The notes under the pieces are model-generated. The model did not search any database. It saw only the letters and a list, made by a program, of their open reading frames with translations, and was not told the origin of the DNA. The translations under genes were made by a program, and so were the position numbers. A DNA stretch of 57,872 nucleotides from Candidatus Omnitrophota bacterium (lineage in GTDB: Bacteria; Omnitrophota; Omnitrophia; Omnitrophales; Aquincolibacteriaceae). This document shows, piece by piece, positions 29,039 to 37,082 of the stretch (within the stretch, counting starts at the first letter, position 1; each line of letters opens with the position of its first letter). The DNA is taken from positions 150,215 through 208,086 of the forward strand of contig JAFGHI010000047.1 in the NCBI GenBank assembly GCA_016930235.1, read 5' to 3'.

Positions 29039-30760
29039 ATGCGTTCTTGGGTCTTTTCATCCCTATTGGGATTTCCGCTTTTTGCTTTCGCAATCGGTCA
29101 ACCGGCCTGGCATAAACCGGTTCAGCCGCCGGCAGCGCATCAAATTATTTCGGTCATTGCGGATTCTGCGAATTCTTCCGCCATTCTCGCCGCAACGAAC
29201 CGTCAGCTTTTTCGTAAAGGAGAAATTGGACGCTGGGAAAAGATCTGCGATTTCCCTTCCCGCCTGGGCAATGTCACCCGCTTAATGACATTCCGACATC
29301 ATCCTGATTATGTTTATGCTTTAACCGACCGGGGAATTTTTAAAGGGCGTTACGATGGCACCCGGTGGGAATCTTTCTTCCGCGGAAAAAACGATCATGA
29401 AAATCATGTCTTGTCTCTCGTGACGATTACCGGAGAATCGACGATCTGGTTTGCCGGTACGCAAGGAGGGCTTTTCGAGTCACGCGACCAAGGCCGGCAT
29501 TGGAAGCAAATCGATTTTTTTGGCGAAGAAATGATTTCTCTCGTTTCACAAACCGGACAAGGGCTTTTCGTGATCCTCGATGACACGCTTTATGTTTCTG
29601 ATGATTGGGAACATTTTCAAAAATCACTGGCACTCTCCTCGGCCATCGAAGATGCCTTAAGTGGCGGAGAAGAAAATATCTTATCCGTTGCCGAAGTATC
29701 CTCTTCGGATTCAGGCCTCGGAACGAACGGCCCTTCCATTTTTGACCTCGCCGGCGAAGGCCAAACAACCTGGCTCGCAACAAAGAACGGCGTTTTTGAG
29801 CGCCAAGCTACCGGTAAGAGCTGGCGCAGGTTATCCGAAAGCGGCCTTTTGGATATTCGTGTCGAACACCTTGCGTTCGCCCCAATGTCAAAGCTCCTTT
29901 TTGCAGCCTCAAAAAACAGTATCTTTCAATACGATTCGGTATCTCAGCGATGGACAACTCTTCACAAAGGGTTTACACCCGCCAAAGTTTTTGATCTTTC
30001 CGTTATTGAACGTGAACAAGCTGAGGTGCTTCTTGCCTTAACCTCGGACGGGTTGATGGAATTCCCGGTGGTCCCGCCGGAAATAATCGCACCCGCGATT
30101 TGGATCCCGGCAGAAAACCAGATCAAACTCTTTGAAGAATTATTAGCACTCGAACCCACAGCCCGCGATGTTCAAAAAATGGTCATCGACTACGCCCATG
30201 TCAAAAACTCCAAAATCACGAGGTGGCATTGGTTGTCCCGTTTAAAGGCCCTCATCCCCAGCTTCGATTTCGGTTACGATGCTTCCCGCTCAAATAACAT
30301 CGATCTTGACCGAGGAAGCACCAATGACCCGGACGTTTACATCCTGGGCCCGGAAAATATTTCAAAAGGCTGGGATTGGAGTATCCATTGGCAGCTTGAG
30401 GACCTTCTTTTTAATTCGAGTCAAACGTCGATCGATTCGCGCGAAAAACTGATGGTGGAATTAAGACAAGATCTTCTTTCGGAAGCCACCCGCATTTATT
30501 ACGAGAGGCGCCGGCTCCAAACAGAGTTCGTTTTCTCTCCCGCAGAGTTTCATCAGGAACATTTGGACCGCTTAACCCGTTTGGATGAGCTGACTTCGCT
30601 TCTGGATGCATTCACTGACGGGGAGTTTGGGGAAAAGCTGGAGGAGATGTATGAAAGAAATCCGGCACTGAAAGGGCTGTGGAGTCTTAGTGGCGGCACA
30701 CCAGTGCACCAGAACACCATTGCACCAGCAAATCAAAATATTAAAAATCCTGCAGCATGA
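29039..30760 (+). CDS. Exported beta-propeller (Ycf48/BNR-like) repeat protein
   Basis: Start moved from 29006 to 29039 (SD AAGAGG; MRSWVFSSLLGFPLFAFAIG signal peptide). Repeats such as 'IWFAGTQGGLFESRDQGRHWKQI'. Confidence 0.7.
   Translation: MRSWVFSSLLGFPLFAFAIGQPAWHKPVQPPAAHQIISVIADSANSSAILAATNRQLFRKGEIGRWEKICDFPSRLGNVTRLMTFRHHPDYVYALTDRGIFKGRYDGTRWESFFRGKNDHENHVLSLVTITGESTIWFAGTQGGLFESRDQGRHWKQIDFFGEEMISLVSQTGQGLFVILDDTLYVSDDWEHFQKSLALSSAIEDALSGGEENILSVAEVSSSDSGLGTNGPSIFDLAGEGQTTWLATKNGVFERQATGKSWRRLSESGLLDIRVEHLAFAPMSKLLFAASKNSIFQYDSVSQRWTTLHKGFTPAKVFDLSVIEREQAEVLLALTSDGLMEFPVVPPEIIAPAIWIPAENQIKLFEELLALEPTARDVQKMVIDYAHVKNSKITRWHWLSRLKALIPSFDFGYDASRSNNIDLDRGSTNDPDVYILGPENISKGWDWSIHWQLEDLLFNSSQTSIDSREKLMVELRQDLLSEATRIYYERRRLQTEFVFSPAEFHQEHLDRLTRLDELTSLLDAFTDGEFGEKLEEMYERNPALKGLWSLSGGTPVHQNTIAPANQNIKNPAA
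30698..30729 (+). repeat. Left octamer-repeat arm flanking S23-family gene
   Basis: acaccagt gcaccaga acaccatt gcaccagc. Confidence 0.65.
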
Positions 30761-31107
30761 AAAAGGGTTATAAAAAACTGATTGTTTGGCAAAAAGCAAA
30801 TGCATTAGCTCTCGAAATTTATCTTTCGACAAAAAACTTTCCAAAAGAAGAAATTTACGGCATCACATCTCAGATTAGAAGATCTGCCCTTTCAGTACCA
30901 ACAAACATTGTTGAAGGGTATGGTCGACAAGGGAAAAGAGAGTTAAAATATTTCGTTAACATTGCCCTGGGCTCTCTGGCTGAAACAGAATATCTTCTCG
31001 GCTTTTGTAAGGATCTCGGTCATTTAGAATCAAGCTCATATCAAAAATTACACCAGCTCCGACAAGAAGTTGGCAATTTGTTGTGGCGATTTTACGAATG
31101 TCTTTAA
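30757..31107 (+). CDS. Four-helix-bundle protein, 23S rRNA intervening-sequence (S23) family
   Basis: 'YKKLIVWQKANALALEIYLSTKNFPKEEIYGITSQIRRSALSVPTNIVEGYGRQGKRELKYFVNIALGSLAETEYLL'. Confidence 0.92.
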   Translation: MKKGYKKLIVWQKANALALEIYLSTKNFPKEEIYGITSQIRRSALSVPTNIVEGYGRQGKRELKYFVNIALGSLAETEYLLGFCKDLGHLESSSYQKLHQLRQEVGNLLWRFYECL

Positions 31108-31137
31108 CTGATGTCTGGTGCTCTGGTGCGCCGGTGT
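31106..31137 (-). repeat. Right octamer-repeat arm, inverted relative to 30698-30729
   Basis: aactgatg/tctggtgc/tctggtgc/gccggtgt; reverse complement ACACCGGC GCACCAGA GCACCAGA CATCAGTT. Confidence 0.6.
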
Positions 31138-31160
31138 TCCTGCTTATATCGCTTCACTCT

Positions 31161-32222
31161 TCACGTTTCACGCCTTGCGTGATTCCGCGCGCTTTCGCGG
31201 GTGCGAAGCTGTCCGCATGCAGCATCGATATCCCGCCCGGCGGTTTGGCGGCAGGTCACGCGCACTCCTTTTTGTTCGAGAATCATCTGGAATTTTTTCA
31301 TCTGCTCCCTGGAAGGCGCCGGATAGGTAAATTCCTGAATGGGATTATACGGAATGAGATTGATCTTCGCCTTAAGCGTCTTGGCCAGCTTCGCTGCGGC
31401 CAACGCTTCTTCCCGGCTATCATTCATGCCCGGGATCAAGGTATATTCAAAGGTAATTTCTCTTTTTAAATCCCGGTGAACATTCAATAAAGTCTTCTTG
31501 AGATCGGCAACAGAATATTGACGGTTGACGGGAACCAATTGACTTCGGGTGGCCTCGATTGCGGAATGAAGCGACACGGATAATCTCACACGCCCTTTCG
31601 TCCTTCGAACAAATTCCAGTATTTTCTCCGGGATCCCGACCGTGGAAACGGTAATTCTTCGCGGCCCGAGCCCAAATCCTCGCGGTGCCGCGAGAATTTC
31701 AAGGGCTTTCATGACCGCTTCAAAATTATCAAGAGGCTCCCCCATCCCCATGAAAACGACGTTGGTTGCCTTCTCTTTCGTTTCCCTTTCAATCCATGCG
31801 ATTTGTTCGATTATTTCTCCGCAGGTCAAACTTCTCTCAAATTTCCCTTTGCCGCTTGCACAGAAAACACATTTTATCTTGCAGCCAAGCTGCGTCGACA
31901 CACAAATGGTCCGCCTGTCTTTTTGAACGATTAGAACGCTTTCGAGAATTTTTCCGTCTCTGTCGCAAAAAAGGTATTTGATCGACTGTTTGTCCCGGGA
32001 TGCCTTCTTTTCGCAAGGCGTCAATGTTAAAAGCGAATAATCCAAAGACAAGCTGTCCTTCAGGTCCGAAGGGAGATTGCCGGCCTCCTTAAGATCCGCG
32101 ATGTGCTTGCCATAAAGCCAGCCGATAAGCTGGGTTGCTCGGTAGGCGGGGAATTTCTTTTCCTCAACAACTTTTTTGATTTCTTCTTCGGTGAGCCCGT
32201 AAAGGGAGGGCTTTAAATCCAT
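31161..32222 (-). CDS. rlmN: 23S rRNA (adenine(2503)-C(2))-methyltransferase RlmN
   Basis: Radical SAM motif 'CKIKCVFCASG', 'NVVFMGMGEPLDNF', 'GRDIDAACGQL'. Start taken as MDLKPSLYGLT at 32222 rather than 32303. Confidence 0.93.
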   Translation of the reverse strand: MDLKPSLYGLTEEEIKKVVEEKKFPAYRATQLIGWLYGKHIADLKEAGNLPSDLKDSLSLDYSLLTLTPCEKKASRDKQSIKYLFCDRDGKILESVLIVQKDRRTICVSTQLGCKIKCVFCASGKGKFERSLTCGEIIEQIAWIERETKEKATNVVFMGMGEPLDNFEAVMKALEILAAPRGFGLGPRRITVSTVGIPEKILEFVRRTKGRVRLSVSLHSAIEATRSQLVPVNRQYSVADLKKTLLNVHRDLKREITFEYTLIPGMNDSREEALAAAKLAKTLKAKINLIPYNPIQEFTYPAPSREQMKKFQMILEQKGVRVTCRQTAGRDIDAACGQLRTRESARNHARRET

Positions 32223-33196
32223 TTCTTGAATTTCATCCACACGAGCATCGCAAGCGAGGACCCGATCGCCAAGGCAATGGAAAAGGGATACCCGAACCGC
32301 CAATCCAGTTCCGGCATGTTCGTGAAATTCATCCCGTAAATACCCCCGATAATCAAAGCTGGCATGGTGAGCGTTGCTAACACGGTAAGATGTTTTACAA
32401 CCTCATTCAGTTTGTGGGAAGAATAGGAAAAGTAAGCCTGCAGAATGCTTGAGAGATTTTCATGAAATCCTTCCGCGATCCCATGGATACGCTGCAGATG
32501 ATCAAAAATATCCCGGAAATAAATCATATGGCTTTGGCGGATAAAAGAAGTAGGGACTCTCGTCAAATAATTGACCGTGTCCCGCTGGGGCGAAACAATG
32601 CGCCTGAGATAAAAGATATCTTCTTTCGTCTGCATGACCGTCGAAATAAAATCAGCCGGAGGATTATTGAAAATTTCCTTTTCGAGATTATCGATCCTAT
32701 CTTCATATTGATTGAGGAGCGGCTGGTAACTATCCACCAAATTATCCAAAACGGCATGCACCAGAAAATCGGTCCCTTTCCCCGCAAATCGGTCCGGTTT
32801 TTTGCGAATGAGTTCCCTCACCTGCGCGACCGGTTTGATTGGAATTTTATGAACCGTCACAACATAATTTTTCCCAAAAAAGATATCGAGCTCGAGCGTC
32901 CCAAGCTCTTCTCTGCTGGTCTCCTCATTGGTCTTCATCGTCACCGCATGGGTCACCAAAAAGAGATATTCCTCATAATCATCCACCTTCGGCTGGGAAT
33001 GATCCGAAAAACAGTCCTCAACGGCAAGCGGATGGAAATTGAACATCTCCACAAGGCATTCGCTCTCGAATTCGCTTGGGCTTTCTAAATCCACCCAAAG
33101 GAGGCAATCTTTGTCATGGATCGCCGCAAGCATCTCGGCCCTGGAGATATCCGTTTGAAGCGACTTATCTTTTTTGAATAAAAAGGTTTGGAGCAT
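32213..33196 (-). CDS. corA: CorA family divalent cation transporter
   Basis: C-terminal 'IYGMNFTNMPELDWRFGYPFSIALAI...WMKFKKWI'. Confidence 0.93.
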   Translation of the reverse strand: MLQTFLFKKDKSLQTDISRAEMLAAIHDKDCLLWVDLESPSEFESECLVEMFNFHPLAVEDCFSDHSQPKVDDYEEYLFLVTHAVTMKTNEETSREELGTLELDIFFGKNYVVTVHKIPIKPVAQVRELIRKKPDRFAGKGTDFLVHAVLDNLVDSYQPLLNQYEDRIDNLEKEIFNNPPADFISTVMQTKEDIFYLRRIVSPQRDTVNYLTRVPTSFIRQSHMIYFRDIFDHLQRIHGIAEGFHENLSSILQAYFSYSSHKLNEVVKHLTVLATLTMPALIIGGIYGMNFTNMPELDWRFGYPFSIALAIGSSLAMLVWMKFKKWI

Positions 33197-33960
33197 TATT
33201 TCCTCAATTTAAATCCGATTCGAAACATATATACAGTAACTATAAACAATGAAAGAAACAACAAAAAAACGACCCACATGCTGAATCCGACCGAGGCATC
33301 GGAAACTCCAAGCATCCCGTAACGAATGCCGCTGACCATATAAAAAATGGGGTTGTACCTTGTGATCCATTGAAGTGCCTCGGGGACCATGTCCATGGAA
33401 TTGAAAACACCGCCGAGGAAAACAAGAGGTGTAATCACAAAGGTCGTCATAATCGTCAGATGCTCGAATTCCTCGGCAAAGAGCGCAATCATCATCCCAA
33501 CGGCCGAAAAAGTCAGCGAAACAAACACAAAAAAATAAAAAACCGTCAAAGGATGAGCTACCGGAAATTGAACAAAAAGAAGGGAGACGCCATAAACACC
33601 CGTTGCCACGACAAAACTCCGAACGAGACCTCCAATCAACATGGCCGCCACCATCTCCCAATAGGAAAGAGGCGTCACTAAAAGTTCCTCGATATTATTC
33701 GCCCATCGGGAAATAAAAAGGGAGCTTGAGGCATTGGTATACGATCCTTCAATGACATACATCATGATGAGGCCTGGAATAAGGAATGTCAGATAAGACA
33801 CCCCCTGAACCTCCTGGATCCTGGCACCCAGCGAAAAGCCGAAGATAAAGATATAAAGAAAGCTTGAAACAATCGGGGGAAAGATCGTCTGCGTAAAAAC
33901 CGACAGAAACCGGTAAATTTCTCTAATCACTAATGTTCTAAAGCCGACAAAGGTTCTCAT
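33196..33960 (-). CDS. ABC-2 type transporter permease
   Basis: Polytopic 254 aa, 'NNIEELLVTPLSYWEMVAAMLIGG', 'TPLVFLGGVFNSMDMVP'. Confidence 0.9.
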   Translation of the reverse strand: MRTFVGFRTLVIREIYRFLSVFTQTIFPPIVSSFLYIFIFGFSLGARIQEVQGVSYLTFLIPGLIMMYVIEGSYTNASSSLFISRWANNIEELLVTPLSYWEMVAAMLIGGLVRSFVVATGVYGVSLLFVQFPVAHPLTVFYFFVFVSLTFSAVGMMIALFAEEFEHLTIMTTFVITPLVFLGGVFNSMDMVPEALQWITRYNPIFYMVSGIRYGMLGVSDASVGFSMWVVFLLFLSLFIVTVYMFRIGFKLRK

Positions 33961-33961
33961 A

Positions 33962-34876
33962 TCACTTTTTCCTAATCAATTTCAGGAAAGCATCTTCCAG
34001 CGTAGGCCGTCGGACCCCGATCCGTTCGACTTCTGTCCCCCGATGACAGAGCGCCTTTAGCACTTTCGAGATCGCATCCCCCTTGTCCTCGAATCGAAGT
34101 TTTTTTCCGCCGTCTTCATAGATAAGGGACAACGATTCAAGTTCTTTCGGCCGTTCGGTGATTTTATTTTTTAAATAAAACTCGACCTCTTCCCCGCTCA
34201 TGGTACGGATAAGATTTTCGGTCGGCTCGAGCGCTACGATTTTCCCCTGATGAATCACACCGATGCGACTGCAAAGTTTTTCGGCCTCTTCAATATAATG
34301 CGTTGTCAAAAAAATGGTCGTCCCTTTCTGGTTCAACTCCCGGATAAAATCCCAAAGCCAGTAACGGAGCTCCAGATCAACGCCGGCAGTGGGTTCATCA
34401 AGGATAAGGATTTTGGGTTGATGCATGAGGGCGCGCGCAATCAAGAGCCTTCTTTTCATTCCGCCTGAGAGTTTTTTATAACCCTCTCGCCTTTTATCCC
34501 ATAGCCCGAAGAGATTCAAAAGTTCGTGCGCCCTTTTTCTTGCTTCCTCTCTTAAAAGGCCAAAATAGCCCGCCTCAAACGTAAGAATTTGCTCGGCCGA
34601 AAGGAACGGATCAAAATTAAACTCCTGAGGAACCAGCCCGATTTGTGCGCGGGCCAACCGGTAATCCCGGCGGACATCATGGCCCAGCACGCTGACACGT
34701 CCCCGCTGATAATTCGCAAGCCCCGTCACCACACTAATCGTGGTCGTTTTCCCGGCGCCGTTGGGACCCAGAAAACCAAAAAACTCTCCCGGTGCGACTT
34801 CAAACGAAATATCATCAATCGCCCGAAAGCGCCGGTAAAATTTGGTTAAATGCTGAATGGCTATGGCTGGTGTCAT
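33962..34876 (-). CDS. ABC transporter ATP-binding protein (daunorubicin/ABC-2 export type)
   Basis: 'GFLGPNGAGKTTTISVVTG', 'LSGGMKRRLLIARALMHQPKILILDEPTAGVD'. Confidence 0.95.
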   Translation of the reverse strand: MTPAIAIQHLTKFYRRFRAIDDISFEVAPGEFFGFLGPNGAGKTTTISVVTGLANYQRGRVSVLGHDVRRDYRLARAQIGLVPQEFNFDPFLSAEQILTFEAGYFGLLREEARKRAHELLNLFGLWDKRREGYKKLSGGMKRRLLIARALMHQPKILILDEPTAGVDLELRYWLWDFIRELNQKGTTIFLTTHYIEEAEKLCSRIGVIHQGKIVALEPTENLIRTMSGEEVEFYLKNKITERPKELESLSLIYEDGGKKLRFEDKGDAISKVLKALCHRGTEVERIGVRRPTLEDAFLKLIRKK

Positions 34877-34923
34877 TGTTAAATACCGCGTATTCAGTGC
34901 GGATCATGCCCGGATGTGCGTGT

Positions 34924-35187
34924 TTATTTGCTTAATTTCCCAAGGCTTTCCCGTAGTATTTGTTTTAAGGTCGTTTTCCCTTTTGCCGTTTTAAAATAGG
35001 TTTCACGCCTTATAGCATCTTTTTTGGACAGATGCGCTTCATCGTAAACTAATTCAAACGGCCTTCTTGGTGCCGTAGACTTCGTCTTGCCCGAGTTATG
35101 ATCATGTAATCGTTATTCCATATTATGAGTAAACCCGACATAAAACTTTCCGTCAAAGCTGCTCAGAAGAATATAAACGAAGTACAT
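34924..35187 (-). pseudogene. GIY-YIG nuclease-family protein interrupted by one in-frame TAA
   Basis: Translation MYFVYILLSSFDGKFYVGFTHNME*RLHDHNSGKTKSTAPRRPFELVYDEAHLSKKDAIRRETYFKTAKGKTTLKQILRESLGKLSK; stop at 35113-35115. Confidence 0.85.
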
Positions 35188-35210
35188 AAACTCGTCTTCC
35201 TGTTATTGCC

Positions 35211-35272
35211 CTGTACCAGTCGAACATCCAAAAAACACTGACTCCGGTACAGGGCTCGCCATGAACCTGAGC
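35211..35272. repeat. ~60-bp dispersed repeat, copy A
   Basis: ctgtaccagtcgaacatc...ctgactccggtacagggctcgccatgaacctgagc; second copy at 51550-51610. Confidence 0.75.
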
Positions 35273-35319
35273 TGCAAGATCAAGTCCAAGAATGGATCTT
35301 GCAGCTCAGGTTCATGGCG
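35257..35319. repeat. Perfect 25-bp inverted repeat (13-nt loop) overlapping the tRNA-Ser 3' end
   Basis: cgccatgaacctgagctgcaagatc / gatcttgcagctcaggttcatggcg. Confidence 0.9.
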
Positions 35320-35404
35320 GAGAGGAAGGGATTCGAACCCTTGAGACCTTGCGGTCTACTCGCTTTCCAAGCGAGCGCACTCGACCGGGCTATGCGACCT
35401 CTCC
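35315..35404 (-). tRNA. tRNA-Ser(GGA), CCA encoded
   Basis: GGAGAGGTCGCATAGCCCGGTCGAGTGCGCTCGCTTGGAAAGCGAGTAGACCGCAAGGTCTCAAGGGTTCGAATCCCTTCCTCTCCGCCA; class II with variable arm. Confidence 0.95.
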
Positions 35405-35410
35405 GCGTAA

Positions 35411-35446
35411 TAGACTCAAGACTACAGACCAAAGACCGCAGACTAA
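35411..35446 (-). repeat. Degenerate heptamer (GTCTNNN)n cluster upstream of tRNA-Ser(GGA)
   Basis: Minus: GTCTGCG GTCTTTG GTCTGTA GTCTTGA GTCTATT. Confidence 0.8.
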
Positions 35447-35567
35447 AAGATTTTTAATCCGCGCGGGCCCTTTTAATAATCTTTATATCACTGCTTTCAA
35501 AAGCAAAGGTCTCCTTCAAAACGGTAAAGCGCCAAAAACTTTTATAACAATCGATTCCTCTTTTGAT

Positions 35568-35600
35568 CTTTTGTCTTCGGTCTTCAGTCTTGGGTCTATC
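35568..35600 (+). repeat. Heptamer (GTCTNNN)n cluster in inverted orientation
   Basis: Plus: GTCTTCG GTCTTCA GTCTTGG GTCTATC. Confidence 0.75.
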
Positions 35601-35601
35601 T

Positions 35602-36093
35602 TTATCGTTTTTCTTTTCTCAAGCTGCGAAAGAACTCTTGAAGCAGGAACCTCGCTTCGTCTTCCAGCACGCCTCGAATCACATTGATTTGGTGATTCAG
35701 TCTTTCATCCGTCGGAATCCGGTAAAGACTTTCACAAGCGCCTGCCTTGGGGTCTTTGGCCCCATAAACAAGATTTTTACACTTCGAAAGAATAAGGGCT
35801 CCTGCGCACATCGTACACGGTTCAAGTGTCACGTAAAGTGTCGCCCCTTCCAAAGATCCCCGGTGTCCTTTCTTTCCTTCCGATAAAGTCTCGGCAGCCT
35901 GTGTAATGGCAATCATTTCCGCATGCGCCGTTGGATCCCTCAAGGTCTCCATCTGATTATGGGCGCGCGCAATGATGCGATTCCCATGAACGATAACAGC
36001 GCCAACCGGCACTTCCCCTTTATCGAGAGCAATGGCCGCCTGCTTCACAGCCTCTTTCATGAAATGCTCATGGATGGATGTTTTATTAGCCAT
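35602..36093 (-). CDS. tadA: tRNA-specific adenosine deaminase TadA
   Basis: 'PTAHAEMIAI' and 'LYVTLEPCTMCAGALILS' zinc/catalytic motifs. Confidence 0.93.
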   Translation of the reverse strand: MANKTSIHEHFMKEAVKQAAIALDKGEVPVGAVIVHGNRIIARAHNQMETLRDPTAHAEMIAITQAAETLSEGKKGHRGSLEGATLYVTLEPCTMCAGALILSKCKNLVYGAKDPKAGACESLYRIPTDERLNHQINVIRGVLEDEARFLLQEFFRSLRKEKR

Positions 36094-36102
36094 ATATAAG
36101 TC

Positions 36103-36236
36103 CGCGCCCGGAGAGGATTTTCCGCCATACTACTCGGCGGACCCGCCACGCTTTGTGGCGGGGAACCTGCAACCTTCTGAACCGTAAGCCCTTTCCGCCA
36201 ATCTTTCCGGCGGAAGACGCTCTGGTTCACACGGGA
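36103..36236 (-). pseudogene. tRNA-Arg copy interrupted by two palindromic inserts
   Basis: Matches the neighbouring tRNA-Arg in three blocks (AGAGCGTCT; TACGGnTCAGAAGGTTGCAGGTTC; AAATCCTnnCCGGGCGCG) separated by ~28- and 42-nt palindromic sequences. Confidence 0.8.
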
Positions 36237-36264
36237 CAGCTGTTAAAAAACAATTATGAAACCA

Positions 36265-36333
<69 letters not shown>

Positions 36334-36338
<5 letters not shown>

Positions 36339-36374
36339 AAAACTTTTAACTCTGTACCGCAAAAGTTTTGCGCC
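36334..36374. repeat. Perfect 14-bp inverted repeat overlapping the tRNA-Arg 5' end
   Basis: ggcgcaaaactttt / aaaagttttgcgcc, 13-nt loop. Confidence 0.9.
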
Positions 36375-37082
36375 TTGCGCTGTACGCGACTTCCTTGGTC
36401 GCGACAGCGTCGTACCTGCACACCGGTGCAGGTGCGGGCGCACACTTCTGCGATAACGAATAACTTATCAAAAGAACAACGCCTTTTCCCTCGGAATAAT
36501 CACCTTCCAGGGCGGGCGCTTGTTGCCTTACTAGATTCCCGCCCAAAACATGCGGGAATTACAAAATAACGATCACCACCATAATGCGTGAGAATGACTT
36601 TTATGCGCACTCCCCTTTACTTAGCCGTCCTACGAAGCTCCGAAGGAGCGTAGCAGGATGGGCACCCTTGCGTTTCTTGCGCAAGAAATGTGCCGTGACG
36701 GTTTAAGGAAAACCGTCTACGGCAGCTGCACTAACCTTTGAATACACAAACTATCTATAAGAACACTCTCCAATATAAGGGTAGGCATTATAACAGATGG
36801 GCTTATGTTTGCAAAAGGCTTAGGGATAGCACGTTACCTTACCTGAAAAATCCGCTTTTAAAGCGCTTCGGTTTCAATCGCCACCGCTCATAACTCATTC
36901 CCGCCTTACGTGTCACCTTTTATGCCTTCTTCTACCGTCGAGTCAACAGTTGAAAGGATGTCGACCTTTCTTGGAATAAGAACTTTCTCTGGGGCTTGCT
37001 CTCTTCTATAATAGCGCCATCTGTTTAGTTTATGATGGAATGAACGGTAACAAAAAGTTCTTTTCTCAAAAGGTCGCTTTAT

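Noticed and set aside
32213-34876. ABC transporter-corA-rlmN cluster as a novel system
   Set aside because: All four are common families with tight same-strand spacing; an ordinary operon-like arrangement.
35292-35687. 131-aa plus-strand ORF 'MDLAAQVHGGEEGIRTLETLRSTRFPSERTRPGYATSPR...'
   Set aside because: Antisense translation of tRNA-Ser(GGA); a well-known spurious ORF signature.
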